Source: Pyropia yezoensis
Lineage: Eukaryota; Rhodophyta; Bangiophyceae; Bangiales; Bangiaceae
Reading direction: 5' to 3'
Assembly: GCA_009829735.1 (NCBI GenBank)
Contig: CM020618.1
Coordinates: 9,391,119-9,455,118 of the forward strand
DNA length: 64,000 bases
The position numbers and the translations under genes were made by a program. Positions 10,541 to 20,508 of this stretch are shown here, in pieces. Numbering within the stretch: position 1 is the stretch's first letter; every line of letters begins with the position of its first letter. The notes under the pieces were generated by a model. That model worked only from the letters and a program-made list of their open reading frames with translations. It had not been told where the DNA came from and searched no databases.

Positions 10541-12867
10541 ATGACGGTCAGCGGGCCGGGCCCCGTAAAGCCTGCGGTCGTGACGTTTCCCCCTACCCCC
10601 GTGCGTGCGCACGTCGCGGTGGACGTGCGTGCAGACCCGCACTACTCCTTTTCCTCCTCTGTGCCCGCGTCGTCCGACCTGTCGCCCTCGGTGGACCTAA
10701 CACCGCCGGCGCCAGACCCCAAGGTACTGGCTGTCGTTGACGCTGCTGTGGCGCGTGCGGCGGGCAAAGTGGACTGGAAGGTGCTCGCGCTCATCCTCAC
10801 AGGTGACTTGCTCGGCACCGGCCTGCTGACGGTGCCAAACGCGTACGCGCAGTTGGGGTGGGTGCCAGCCACGTCAGCAATCACCGCCCTCTTCTTCCTC
10901 ACCACCTATACAGGAATCCGGTTGCACAGCCTGCGGGCACCCGGCATTTCGTCATACGCGGGGCTGTTCCATGCGCACTTGGGCTCCGCAGGGAGGGTGT
11001 ACGCGGCGTTTTGTGTGCACGCGCTTCTCTTCATGTTTGTGGCGGGCAGCTTGCAGGTCGCCCAGTCGTCATGGCGGGCACTATTCCCCAACATTTGTGG
11101 CGCAGTTTGGGTGGCCGTCGTGGGCGTTGTTGCGTGGATTGCACTGCAAGCGCGAAGCATGCCGGCTATTGGGGTGCTCGGCGGTGTGTCGGTCGTCAGC
11201 GCAATTGTGCCTGTGGTAGTGGTCATTGGCGTACTGCGGGAAGACGTGCTGCGTGGCACTCGTGCGCCTGGGGAGACGAGCTTGTGGTTTGGGGGGGCGG
11301 CTGGCGGCGAAGGCGGGGGCGCTATGGTCTCTCTCATGGACTTGCTGTTTGCGTTTGCGGGTCATGCGGTATTTTTCGAGTACGTGTACCTCTCGTGGGC
11401 TGCATTTTGGGGGCTCGTGGGGTTGTTGTCCCTTGCTGCATTGGGCGCCGCCGCGGTGCACAGAGGAGTGAATAGTGTGCGAGGGCCCGTTCGTCGTGAG
11501 TCTATGAGGACTGACTCGACTGGTTGTTTCATGCACACCGGGTTACGTTTTACCGGGTGCACGTTTTTCTCTGTTGTCGCCACCTGTGTCATTGCTGCAG
11601 GCTCATGGGGGAAATGGTTCAGCCGGCCGACTTTCCCAAGGCCCTGTACGTCTCCCAGGGTATCCTCTTCGTGACCTACATTGCTGTTGGCGCCACTGTG
11701 TACGCGACCGTGGGCGCGGCTGACTGGCTTACCTCCCCCCTATCACTGTCGCTGTCACCGTCTACTTCGCGCGCCATGGCCGTTATGGTACACTCCCTGG
11801 TCATTCTTCACGTGACGTATGTTGAGTGGGCTTTGAGTGGAGTGGAGGGTTTTGGCGTGTGTTGAGTTGCTGAGTTTCATGCGCGTGTTGCTTGGGATTG
11901 TCGCAACTTTGGTGGACTGTGTGGGACAGGTCTGTTCTTTGGGAGGGGGTAGGGGGGGTCGGATGCTGCGCGTGACTTGCAGAGGGAGACGAAGTGGGGC
12001 CTTGTGCTGGCGTTTTGAGCAGTCGCTAACTTGGACACGCCATCTCGTTTGATTGGTGGTGCTTCACCTTTTCCCTCTCCGCGGCTCAATTTCATCCTTC
12101 TGTATGTGGGCCTGCCTTCGTTTTTTGTCTCTCATTGCAGCTCTGAGATGGTTGTGGACGGCACAGTGTTCATTCGCGCCATGCAAAGACATCTGCAGCC
12201 CGTCATGCACGGCTTTGTCAACCGGGTCAAGTACGGATCCCCGACGATGCCCGCGGCGGCCGTCGTTGGTGGGGTAGAGATGGCATCGCCGACATCAGCC
12301 GCAGGGGGAGTGGCACCCGTCGCCACGCCATCGACGGCGACAGCCCCGCTAGAGCCTACCGCTGCCGAGCCTCCGACCGTTGTCCCCGAGATGCTGCCGT
12401 ACAAGGTCGCGCCGACAACGGATTGGACGCCCTCTGCCGTATGCTGGTGGGCCCTGTGGTCAGCGGTGACGGTAGTTGCAATTGTGCTCCTGGATCTCTT
12501 AATCCCGTCCTTTGACGACCTCATTGGGCTGGCAGCTGCGCTGATTGCAAGTCAAACCTCCCTCGCATGGCCGGCGGCGCTCGCCTGGGGCCGCACCCAC
12601 CATGCTTGGGGAGGCTGGCGAACGGCGCTGGGGCTTGGGCGCATCCGAGTCCCTGCTGACGACCGTGTTGTCAAGGGCGCAAGCTCGCAGGAACCGCCGG
12701 ACGTGAAGGGCCGCTTTTCGTCGTTGGCACTGTTGACAGCAGACATGGCGGTTCTTGTCATTGCCGCAGCGTTTTTACTCTCAGGAACGGCGGCCAACGT
12801 GGAGGACATTGTCAAGAATGGGACGGGCGTGCGCAAGCTCTTCTCGTGTGTGCTGCCAGCCAGGTGA
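10541..12867 (+). CDS. Amino acid/auxin permease (AAAP) family transporter, three exons
   Basis: Exons 10541-11379, 11601-11816 and 12141-12867 join to a 593-residue membrane protein. Introns are 221 and 324 nt, with donors GTACGT and GTATGT and acceptors TGCAG and TGCAG. After a hydrophilic N-terminus of about 75 residues, the first membrane helix carries the family-typical LTGDLLGTGLLTVPNAYAQLGW. Several further hydrophobic helices follow, and the junction of exons 1 and 2 recreates FAFAGHAVFFELMGEM, matching the conserved AFxGHxxFxE motif of this family. A long hydrophilic Ala/Thr/Pro loop (exon 3, about 12240-12420) precedes the last helices. AAAP carriers move amino acids or related compounds with protons or Na+; the substrate cannot be deduced. 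Both splice junctions keep the frame, which supports the model. The gene is tail-to-tail with the CBM protein. Confidence 0.85.
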
Positions 12868-13001
12868 TGGGACAACACGACAAGGACGAAGTGCGACCGA
12901 AGAAGAGCTGCTCTAGAACCCGTGAACATACAAGCCTTAGTTTGATCACCCGAAGCTTCCGAGCATCAACTACACATGCAGACGGGTGTCCTCTCCCTCG
13001 A

Positions 13002-13760
13002 TCACGTGGAGGCCGTCGCCGGCTCTGCGTTCGCCCCAGTGGACCCCTCTGCCTGCTGCCCTCTGTCCCCCTGCTCGGCTGCCGCAATGGCAGCAAGGTC
13101 CGCGTCCGCGGGTCCCAGGTAGTTGCACTCGCCCCCAGCCACAACCCACTTGCCGGGCCAGCCCACCACGTAGTTCCCCCCCCCACCATTGTCCCACTCG
13201 TCGCCCCCATCGTGGAGCGCGAACTCAGCGCGTGACCCGCGGACACGGGTCCAGCACCACCGCTCCCCGTCGACAAGGCGTTCCCTCAGCCTCAGGCCGG
13301 GGAGCGCCGACCACTCGCCCCCATCCACCGCAACAGTCGCCCACGCCTGGGGCCACTTGGCATCCACGCGGACGGACAACTCGATCCAGTTGTGGGTCTC
13401 TCTGGCTGTCGTCCGCTCCGCTGCCACGCAGGCGCCTACGTCAGCGTCGCCCACGCGCGTCAGGCCATTGTCCGCTACGTAGCGGCCGGGAGAAGGAGCG
13501 GTATAGGCCATGTCGTTGGCCGAATCGCCAGTGCCCCGCCCGTTGGAAAGTCGAAAGGTAAGACTCGATGCGCGGATGCGGAAGACACGGAAGCCAGGGC
13601 GAACTTCCGACGCATCGATGAGGCAAAAGCGGTTGAAGGGTACCCACGGCCGTCCATCAGCAGAATAGGAGATGGTACAGATGCGCCAGGACTGCTTGGA
13701 GTGGAACACCTCGATGTAGTTCATCGCAGAGCCTCCAAAGCTTGGTGCGGCTGTCTCCAT
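13002..13760 (-). CDS. Tandem starch-binding-type protein (two CBM25/CBM53-like modules)
   Basis: A 252-residue protein made almost entirely of two beta-rich modules, at about residues 13-103 and 123-215. Each opens with an aromatic/acidic strand (NYIEVF, NWIELSV), continues to a W-x-V-x-dG-x-W strand (ISYSADGRPW, VAVDGGEW) and ends in a loop like the family's WDN-x-G-x-NY motif. That loop is intact in the second module (EWDNGGGGNYVV) and degenerate in the first (GDSANDMAYT). CBM25/53 modules bind starch-like alpha-glucans and are usually attached to amylases or starch synthase III. Here no catalytic domain is visible. The start ATG 13760 gives METAAPSFGG; the frame is open upstream to 14000, including a hydrophobic stretch, so a longer product is possible. 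It may tether or regulate enzymes on storage glucan (inference). Confidence 0.65.
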   Translation of the reverse strand: METAAPSFGGSAMNYIEVFHSKQSWRICTISYSADGRPWVPFNRFCLIDASEVRPGFRVFRIRASSLTFRLSNGRGTGDSANDMAYTAPSPGRYVADNGLTRVGDADVGACVAAERTTARETHNWIELSVRVDAKWPQAWATVAVDGGEWSALPGLRLRERLVDGERWCWTRVRGSRAEFALHDGGDEWDNGGGGNYVVGWPGKWVVAGGECNYLGPADADLAAIAAAEQGDRGQQAEGSTGANAEPATAST

Positions 13761-14466
13761 TATGATCAGGTGTCCGGAGAGCAGGAAGAACAAACCGGTG
13801 ACACCTGGATGGTGGAGTAGCTGGATCAGGGGATGCAGCCCAGAGAGCGTCTCTGTCAGGCTCCACGAAGAGATAGAAACGACGCAGCGTGAATCACCGA
13901 AGGGAGCTTCGCACTGTACGACCCGCACTACGAGTGAGGATGAAAGATATCTACGTACTGTGTCTGCTGCATCGGCCAGCGCGGAACAGCAGTCTGTCAA
14001 GCGCGACTGGCCCTCGCGCCCGCGGGGCTACCGAGGCGGTGACCATTCAAGCTCGATCGCGAGATCGACAGAAGTGTTAACGCAGAATTTAAGCAGTTCT
14101 AAGGATTTGGCCCGGGGCAGCAAGCAAAGGCAGCATCGCATGCCAGCTGGCACTGCAGTGGCAGGCCTCGCGGTCATGTCCGCTCGACAGGCTGCCCATC
14201 GACATCCTCCTCAGTTGCCTGAAGCAACCGCAGGCCTCTCAGGACAGCGTTGCATGTACGCACTGCTGCGCAACGCCAAAGAAGGGTCAGGGAACGAGTC
14301 CCAAGCTTGACTTGTCACCCTATGGCACACGCTAGCCTCACCAACAAAGGCCGAGTCAACAAGAAAGCACAGTGAGCAATCAGACGAGGGTCAACGCTGA
14401 CCAGCCTCCGGTACAGCCCACACGTCAAGGTCCGTGCGCCGAGCACGTAAACGAAAAGCGCTCGCT
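13761..14466. other. Intergenic spacer
   Basis: Promoter side of the minus-strand CBM gene and the 3' side of the minus-strand VTC1-like gene. No gene motif was found on either strand. Composition is near-balanced compared with the coding regions. Confidence 0.4.
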
Positions 14467-14542
14467 AACGCAGAAGGGGCTCTACTTGGCATACTTGGCC
14501 GGCATAACGCAGATGGGGCTCTACTTGGCATGCTTGGCCGGC
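14467..14542. repeat. 39-bp tandem duplication spanning the 3' end of the VTC1-like gene
   Basis: Two copies with a period of 39 bp (14467-14505 and 14506-14542), differing at only a few bases. The right copy contains the last codons and the TAG stop of the VTC1-like gene. Because 39 is a multiple of three, the left copy repeats the same tail and a second in-frame TAG at 14482-14484. Confidence 0.85.
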
Positions 14543-15526
14543 ACCTGGTCCGTTACAAACGCATAAACGACTATGCTGCCGACGACCAACAAAAGCGCCC
14601 CAGCCATGAGCGCAGGTGCCGCGGCGTCCTCCCAGTCTGCGGGGTCCCGCAAACCGTTGCGAATGGCTGTCCGGCGGGTGTAGTAGCGGGCCAGCCCATA
14701 AAAAATGAAAAAGAAGGCTACTGCCCATGTGAAAAGGACCATGGTCACACGGCCAGGTGCCGCTGGGGAGAAGAAGGTAAGGATGAAGGTGCCCATCTGC
14801 GGCGCTGGAGCCATGACAACGGTGCACACACAACAAGAGAGCAAGCAACCATGAACCAGACAGGAAAACAACACGGAGGCTCGCATCAGTGAGCTGTGCC
14901 GCAAAGTGCACTCCTTGCAAAGTCACACAGTCGATGCTATCCAGACAGCACCAAAGCAAGCATGACCCAAACCCCAACACACGCCGGGCTGAAAAGGAAA
15001 GAGGCAAGGACACCCGGGCAGGAAGCCCACAGCGTACCGCGCCAATGTGAAAGCCGAAGAAAAGCCATTTGAAAAAGGTGCGTTCATTCGCCATGGCGGT
15101 CTTGATGCTGTTGCCCAAGAGAAAGGGGGATGTGGCAGCCATCCCACCAGAGGCATACACCCGAAACGAGCCAGGCAAAAGCGCAGACAACGCACAGACC
15201 AATACATGGAAGCGCACTGTGTGAGGGCTCAGCGCGCGTCAGAACCTCGCCGGCGGCGCCGGCGGAGAAGCACACTCTCCGCACCCAGGATGGCGACAAA
15301 CAACGTTCCGAGGCATACAAGGTAAGCACACAGCACCAGACACAGAAACCTACTCGTCATCCTTAAATGCTCGTGCGTCTGACGTGCCCCCAGATCCTGC
15401 CTTCTTCTTTTTCCCCACACCAGTCGTGGCGGGCGCAGGCAGCAACGGAGTGCCTTCGTTGGCCACCGCTCGTGGGGGCGCCTCATTGTTCGCAGCTGCA
15501 CAAACTGGGGTCACCTCATCTTCCAT
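14521..15526 (-). CDS. VTC1-like: VTC1-like DUF202 membrane protein, three exons
   Basis: Exons 15526-15354, 15107-15038 and 14796-14521 give a 172-residue protein. Introns are 246 and 241 nt with donors GTAGGT and GTACGC. Exon 1 encodes a hydrophilic N-terminus with a KKKK patch. Exon 2 holds the diagnostic DUF202/VTC1 motif KTAMANERTFFKWLFFG at the start of the first membrane helix. Exon 3 has two more helices separated by the basic YYTRRTAIRN loop and the typical PGRV and DPADWED flanks. In yeast, Vtc1 is a small three-helix subunit of the vacuolar polyphosphate polymerase; algal relatives sit in acidocalcisomes. A role in polyphosphate storage is inference from the family, since no VTC2/4 catalytic subunit is in the window. 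Junction phases agree throughout. Confidence 0.82.
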
Positions 15527-15905
15527 GGTCGAAGGCTTGACAACACGCGGATGGGAAGCAATAGATGGCCGCCGGCGACGACGTATGCAGGTGGCCGTTG
15601 GTGCGCGGGGCGTAGTCCTTCAGGTTAGGGAGCCGTATGCAAAAACAGGGGTTGACCTCAATCATTCGCCTGGAAATGCCCGACACACTTAATGTAACTA
15701 CACATTGTCATCAAGAACTACATTGTGACGATTGACAGCATGCCCTTCCGCGCGGGAGGTCAGGGCACGCGCGCGCGTGCGGCCGCAAGCACGCCGAGAC
15801 AATCGAGAACACAGAGAACGTGGTTCAGTACACGAACAAAAGCCAAACTACACGGCTGGTCTGCGTCCAAAGCACAAGCACGCCTCAAAGGCAATGCCAT
15901 GGCTC
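15527..15905. other. Spacer upstream of the VTC1-like gene
   Basis: 379 bp lying between the DUF3228 stop and the VTC1-like start, both on the minus strand. I see nothing coding. It should contain the VTC1-like promoter and the DUF3228 3' UTR. Confidence 0.4.
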
Positions 15906-16781
15906 CTACATGATGACGGCGCGGTCCCGCCAGTACGCCACGCTCGCTTCGTAAGCCCCTCGGTCGATGCCCACCCCCGAGCCGCCCTCCCCGATCAGCG
16001 CGTTGCGCATGACCGTAATAGGTTGCATGGGCAGCTCCGTGTCGACTTCCTGCGCTTTGACGCTGATGATGCGCCAGGGAGCGTCGCCCATGGAGGCAGC
16101 AATGGCAGCCTCCCCACCTCGGCCACCGTCAGGCTCGTCACCAGGTCGCGAGGCTCGCTCATTGATGATTTGCTCCCGGCTGTACAGGATGATATCTAGC
16201 CAATGGGCGGCGCCGCCTGCGCCCACCGCCGCCAGTGGGAAGAAGCGAGTGAGGACGGGCAGTTCTGTTTCTGCCCGCGCCGCGTACTTGGTGCGGAGCA
16301 GTGCCTCGTTCTCTGGGGTAATCGCCAACGTCGTCAGCGTTGCCGATGGGATGAAGTTGCGGACGAAGAGGTGTTTGCAAAACGGGGCGTATCCGTCCTT
16401 AAGCACCGCTCCTGGGTCCCCGTCGGACGACGACAGGCGAGCCTCGTACTCTGCATTGATGCGTGCCTCAAAGTCCTCCTTGTTCCACTCCAGTCGCGTC
16501 CCCGCGTACGTAGGGTCGTCAAACTGCCGCATACAAAACGCATCCAGAGCGAGGGTCACCTTGGGGGACCCCACCGACATTGTAGACACCGCCCTCACGG
16601 CAAGCGCAGCTGTCAGGTACAAAGGGCCAAGCCCAGGAAGGCGTCGGTGGGGCAGGGTGCGGCGACAAGACGTGGGCCCACCGACCAGGGTGGGTGCAGT
16701 GCAGCGCCGGGCGCACCGGGGGAGAGAAGAACGGGGGAAAATGGGAAGGAGAAACGCGGCAACCTTGACGGACGACGACAT
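15906..16781 (-). CDS. DUF3228 family protein with organelle-type N-terminal extension
   Basis: A 291-residue single-exon protein. The conserved family core begins near residue 75. It shows FCMRQFDDPTYAGTRLEW, then DGYAPFCKHLFVRNF, PENEALLRTKYAARAETELP, LDIILYSREQI, APWRIISVKAQEVDTELPMQ and a final PITVMRNALIGEGGSGV. DUF3228 proteins occur in algae and some bacteria and have no assigned function. The first 70 residues are rich in Arg, Ser, Pro and Leu with almost no acids and look like a plastid or mitochondrial targeting sequence; an internal Met (MSVGSPKV) could serve a cytosolic form. It is divergent from the FAD monooxygenase gene, with 310 bp between start codons. Confidence 0.78.
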   Translation of the reverse strand: MSSSVKVAAFLLPIFPRSSLPRCARRCTAPTLVGGPTSCRRTLPHRRLPGLGPLYLTAALAVRAVSTMSVGSPKVTLALDAFCMRQFDDPTYAGTRLEWNKEDFEARINAEYEARLSSSDGDPGAVLKDGYAPFCKHLFVRNFIPSATLTTLAITPENEALLRTKYAARAETELPVLTRFFPLAAVGAGGAAHWLDIILYSREQIINERASRPGDEPDGGRGGEAAIAASMGDAPWRIISVKAQEVDTELPMQPITVMRNALIGEGGSGVGIDRGAYEASVAYWRDRAVIM

Positions 16782-17091
16782 CAGGTGAGCGGCATGAAGA
16801 CCAGCGGAGGCAAGTCAGATGGATGGATGGGGTGACGGTCAAGACTCCTCGACCCACTGCGCGACATGTCGCAAATAAACTCATTCTGGCGAATTACATT
16901 AATTATCTTAGGTCTGACTGGATCGTGAGCTGTGCGCTGCTGCGTTCCGCCTCCACGCTTGGCAGGATCCTTTCGATGTGTTGCCTGAGCCAACGACCAG
17001 CTCCGCTTCCCCCGGACGTCCTCTTCACCCCCTGGACTCCCTCAACCTCGCCTACCACTCTCTTTCCCGCTTTCTTTCCTTTCTTCCCGCC
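16782..17091. promoter_or_regulatory. Shared divergent promoter region
   Basis: The 310 bp between the start codons of the minus-strand DUF3228 gene and the plus-strand FAD monooxygenase. It contains an AT-rich patch at about 16869-16915 (AATAAACTCATT, TTACATTAATTATC) in otherwise GC-rich DNA, plausible as a common core. The FAD side has a pyrimidine-rich leader (CTCTTTCCCGCTTTC and CTTTCTTCC) directly before ATG 17092. No factor site is assigned. Confidence 0.5.
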
Positions 17092-18753
17092 ATGCTCGAC
17101 GTCTTCATCATTGGCGGAGGACCTGCTGGAGCCCTGGCCGCTCTGCTTCTGGGCACTCGGGATGTCGGCCCCGCTATCAACGCTCCTCCCGGAACTCAAC
17201 CCCCCTCCACGAATGGAAAGAGTGCCGCTTCTGTCCGCGTCACGCTAGTCGAAGGTGGAGCGCCGCCGGCTGCGTCCCTCTCTGGCGGACGCTCTTTTTC
17301 CTATCTGATTGGGCCTCGTGGAGCTGCAGCCCTGTCCCGCGTCCCCGCTCTGCTGTCGGCGGTGCGGGCAGCCGGGGTGCCGTCGCGCCCACTTGCCATC
17401 ACCTCTCTCGGCACAGATGGACGGGTGTCGGTCAATCCGGATTTGGGGCGCGCGCTTCAGACGCGGTCAGCCACGGAGCCTGAGCCTGGCACGTGGCTCC
17501 ACCGCAACGTCTTTATGCGTCTGCTGTACGACGCACTCGATGAAGCCGTGGCAGCGGAGGAGGGGGGGAAGCGTCTGCGAGTGCGTACAGGTATGTCGTG
17601 CGTCGGCCTCGTGGCGCCCTTTGCGCCCCTCACCGACGAAGATGTCAGTCGTGAAAGACGCGTCGCTGTGCCCGTCGACGACGACGATGACAGCCGTGAG
17701 GAGAGTGTTGCTTTTTCTTCCGAAGCAACTAGCGCGATGGCCACGGACGCCGATGGACGGGCGGTGCTGACGCTGCGCAACAACGTGACCGGGGCGGAGG
17801 AGGTGGTACGTCCAGACCTGGTCATTGGCGCGGACGGCGCGCGGTCGGTGGTGCGGAGTGCTCTCGGTGGCGCGCTTGGCTATAAGGCCCCTGAGGAGTT
17901 TTCTCGTCTGTACCCTTCACCTGCGGCGGACGTAGCCTATCGTACGTTGGCGCTCAAGGCGAGCCCCCTGTTGGCCTTTGACGGTAGCTTGTCGGCACAG
18001 CCGGGCATGATGTACGTGTGCAAGGGGCGGTCGTTCAACATGGGCATGCTCTGCGTCGGTTCAGACCCGTCGCTTCCTCGCATTGGTACAGTCACCCAGC
18101 CAATGAGCTCGCCACTATGGCAGCTGTCAACCGTCGACGAGTACTGGACGGCGTTTGAAGAGAATTTCCCGACGCTACCCCTTAGGGAGATGGTTGCCGA
18201 GGGGGCCATGGAGGCTTTTGCAGCAGGCTTGACGGTGACATTTCCTACCCCACTGATGCCTGAGGCTCTGGGCGGGGGGGTGGGCACCACGGGGGTAGTC
18301 CTGACGGGCGACGCTGCTCACACCTTCCCGCCTGACCTGGGGCAGGGCGTCAACGCCGCGCTCGAAGATGTTGGCGTCTTGGTGGACCTTCTTGACGAGG
18401 GAGGGAGTGCTGGTGCCGCGGCTGTGGCAGGGACTAGCCCCGTGACCCTCGCAGTCGCCTACCACGCTTCCCGGAGGGATGACGTCGCCGCCCTCATCCG
18501 AATGATGCAGGTCGGTGCTCCCTACCAGTATGGACAGGATAAGCTGCGACGGGCGGCGTGGGGGTTGGGAGTCGTCGCGCGTGTGCGGTTGGCGAACGTC
18601 GCACCAGCACTGTGCGCTCCGCCAGTTTTCACGGCGGTCAACACGACGGTACCCTACTCCGAGATTTGGCGGCAGGAGAAGGCGACCAAGCGACGGCTAC
18701 TCGGAGGGGTGCTCGCCGTGGCGGCCACGGTGGCCGCAGTTCTGGCCCGTTAG
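17092..18753 (+). CDS. FAD-dependent monooxygenase, kynurenine 3-monooxygenase-like
   Basis: A 553-residue single-exon enzyme of the aromatic hydroxylase group. The N-terminal FAD-binding Rossmann motif is IIGGGPAG (residues 6-13). The second flavin motif LVIGADGARSVVR lies near 242-254. The third, GDAAHTFPPDLGQGVNAALE (from residue 406), is very close to the form seen in kynurenine 3-monooxygenases. The last 20 residues are a hydrophobic helix after a basic KRRLL stretch, fitting a tail anchor as found in the outer-mitochondrial-membrane kynurenine enzyme. KMO hydroxylates L-kynurenine with NADPH and O2 on the tryptophan breakdown/NAD route. The substrate here is inferred and not certain, because the middle section diverges and carries an acidic insert (DDDDDSREE). 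Related ubiquinone or squalene-type hydroxylases are less likely. Confidence 0.75.
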   Translation: MLDVFIIGGGPAGALAALLLGTRDVGPAINAPPGTQPPSTNGKSAASVRVTLVEGGAPPAASLSGGRSFSYLIGPRGAAALSRVPALLSAVRAAGVPSRPLAITSLGTDGRVSVNPDLGRALQTRSATEPEPGTWLHRNVFMRLLYDALDEAVAAEEGGKRLRVRTGMSCVGLVAPFAPLTDEDVSRERRVAVPVDDDDDSREESVAFSSEATSAMATDADGRAVLTLRNNVTGAEEVVRPDLVIGADGARSVVRSALGGALGYKAPEEFSRLYPSPAADVAYRTLALKASPLLAFDGSLSAQPGMMYVCKGRSFNMGMLCVGSDPSLPRIGTVTQPMSSPLWQLSTVDEYWTAFEENFPTLPLREMVAEGAMEAFAAGLTVTFPTPLMPEALGGGVGTTGVVLTGDAAHTFPPDLGQGVNAALEDVGVLVDLLDEGGSAGAAAVAGTSPVTLAVAYHASRRDDVAALIRMMQVGAPYQYGQDKLRRAAWGLGVVARVRLANVAPALCAPPVFTAVNTTVPYSEIWRQEKATKRRLLGGVLAVAATVAAVLAR

Positions 18754-19303
18754 TAGGGACAGATTCACAGCGGGTGAGGGCACCGTCTCGAGGGCAGCGT
18801 CTCGATTGCACACGACTCTTCATTTCAAGAAGTGGACGTCTGTACTGTATTGCAATGCGTGCTACTTCTACCGGGTTTCGCTGCCCATTTGGGCATGATC
18901 TCGTTCCACCGGACAAATCCCGACTCTCACCTGGTCTGCTCTACGTCTGAGGTGCGTTCTTTGCAGGATAGCTCCCCTGCAACGGTGCGTCAGGGAGATT
19001 TTTGAGAGCGCCGCTCCCTTCACACGTGTGTGACCCCGGCTGCCAGGACCTGGCTCGGGGGAGCGCTGAGGAGCTCTCCCATGCACCCCCGCCCCTCCAG
19101 AGGGTTCAGGTCGGGCACAGGGGCCACTACGGCGCCAACCATATTGGCGTCCTCGCGGGCGTCCTCGTCCCATCGGCAGCTCTCGCGTGTCTTCCTGCGC
19201 TGCTAGCAACACCCACCACTTTCCCGCGTTTCTCACTTTCCCGGGTGCCCCAGTTCTGAGCGTAGCTTTCCTCTCCATTGTTGACCACCTGGTTCCGGTC
19301 TCC
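18754..19303. other. Intergenic spacer with CCAAT-type motif upstream of the Rieske gene
   Basis: 550 bp with no supported gene. CGCCAACCATATTGGCG at 19132-19148 is an imperfect inverted repeat with an ATTGG half, about 155 bp before the Rieske start. Confidence 0.4.
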
Positions 19304-20118
19304 ATGGCTGCCTTTGTTGCTTCTGCTGGCGCGGGCACCATTGGCGCCCCCCGCCCTGCGGCGGCGGTATACAGCCGTCGGGCGAGCCACCTTGGTTGTG
19401 CCTCCTTGGCGACCCCTCTGCCTGTCCGCCCTGCTCCGCTGACGATGAGGTCGGACGTGTGGGTCCCGCTGGTTAACACGTCAGAGCTGGAGCCCGGGGA
19501 GCTCAAAGCGGTCTTTACGAGCGGCCAGAACATCCTCGTTTCGTGTGACTACGACGGCCAGGTGTACGCGTCGTCCAACATCTGCCCCCACTTGGGCACT
19601 CCGCTCACGGATGGGGAGGTTGGCGACGGCGTTCTCACGTGCGCTCAGCACAAGAGCAGCTGGGATCTCAAGACTGGGGAGCTGGCCGGACCTTGGTGCC
19701 CGTCGCCTCCTGTTTTGGGTCCCCTTCTGGGAAAGTTGCAGCCACCCTCGACATTGGCTGTCTACCCTGTGCGCGAGGAGCGCGGCAAGATCGAGGCTCT
19801 CTTGGATATTGACGCGGTCAAGGAGTTTGAGTCCAACTACTGGAAGGGGTTGCTCGACGCACAGGGCAAAGCGAGCGGGGACTGTATGTTTATGCGACGG
19901 ATGCTTGAGAAGCTCGCATGTGGTCTCCGCTTGTGTTGGTAGTCGTGTGCTATTCGTTCGTCCTGCACGGCACCTTTGGTCGTTGTTCAGCCCAGTTCAT
20001 GTGTGCGAGGTTCTGACCCAGGCTCCATTGCTGTTATGTTTGTCTGACTGACTCTGTATGGTCCCGCTTTCACTGGAGCGACTGCATCGGCTGCGTTTGA
20101 CCACGTGCAGATTATTGA
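19304..20118 (+). CDS. Plastid Rieske [2Fe-2S] protein, probably two exons
   Basis: The Rieske cluster ligands are CPHLG (C94, H96) and CAQHKSSW (C113, H116), spaced as in soluble Rieske ferredoxin-like domains. The N-terminal 45 residues are Ala/Ser/Arg-rich and look like a transit peptide, so the protein probably acts in the plastid in electron transfer or photosystem upkeep. Translated without splicing, the frame ends at 19942 with a Cys/Leu-rich tail unlike the family. A GTATGT donor lies at 19884 and a CGTGCAG acceptor ends at 20110. Splicing there (227 nt, the size of other introns here) replaces the tail by two Tyr residues and a stop at 20116-20118, giving an end ...GKASGDYY. I prefer the spliced model. 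ATG 19304 is preferred over non-ATG upstream frame openings. Confidence 0.75.
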
Positions 20119-20508
20119 TGCCGGTTAGCGCTGGACAAGGTCTTTTGCTCGCGCTTTTTGCTTCCGTTTTCGCCTGCTCTTGGCTTGTCACACGGGTCCA
20201 CACCACCTGTCCGACGGATGCTGCTATCGTTTCTCAATCAGTCATCGCTTTGTAGACCTTTTGCATGGTGTGGAACATGTGCTACCTCCTTTAAATTTCT
20301 TCTTTGCCTTCCTCCATTTGCATTCGAGGTTCGACGCAGACAGTCTGGGCAACATTAGCACCCTCTGGGCACAAGAGCGTCGTATCGCGTCACGTTTTTG
20401 TACGACAAAGGCGGCAGCACGTTGATACAAGAAAGCAAATTAAACCGACGGTGCCAGCTTATCGTCTCCATAGGAAGCGCTCCATGCCACCCAGCGTGTC
20501 CCCCCAGC
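20119..20508. other. Convergent 3' region between Rieske and LepA
   Basis: 390 bp separating two tail-to-tail genes; presumably both 3' UTRs. No coding signal. Composition is the most AT-rich of the gene island. Confidence 0.45.
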
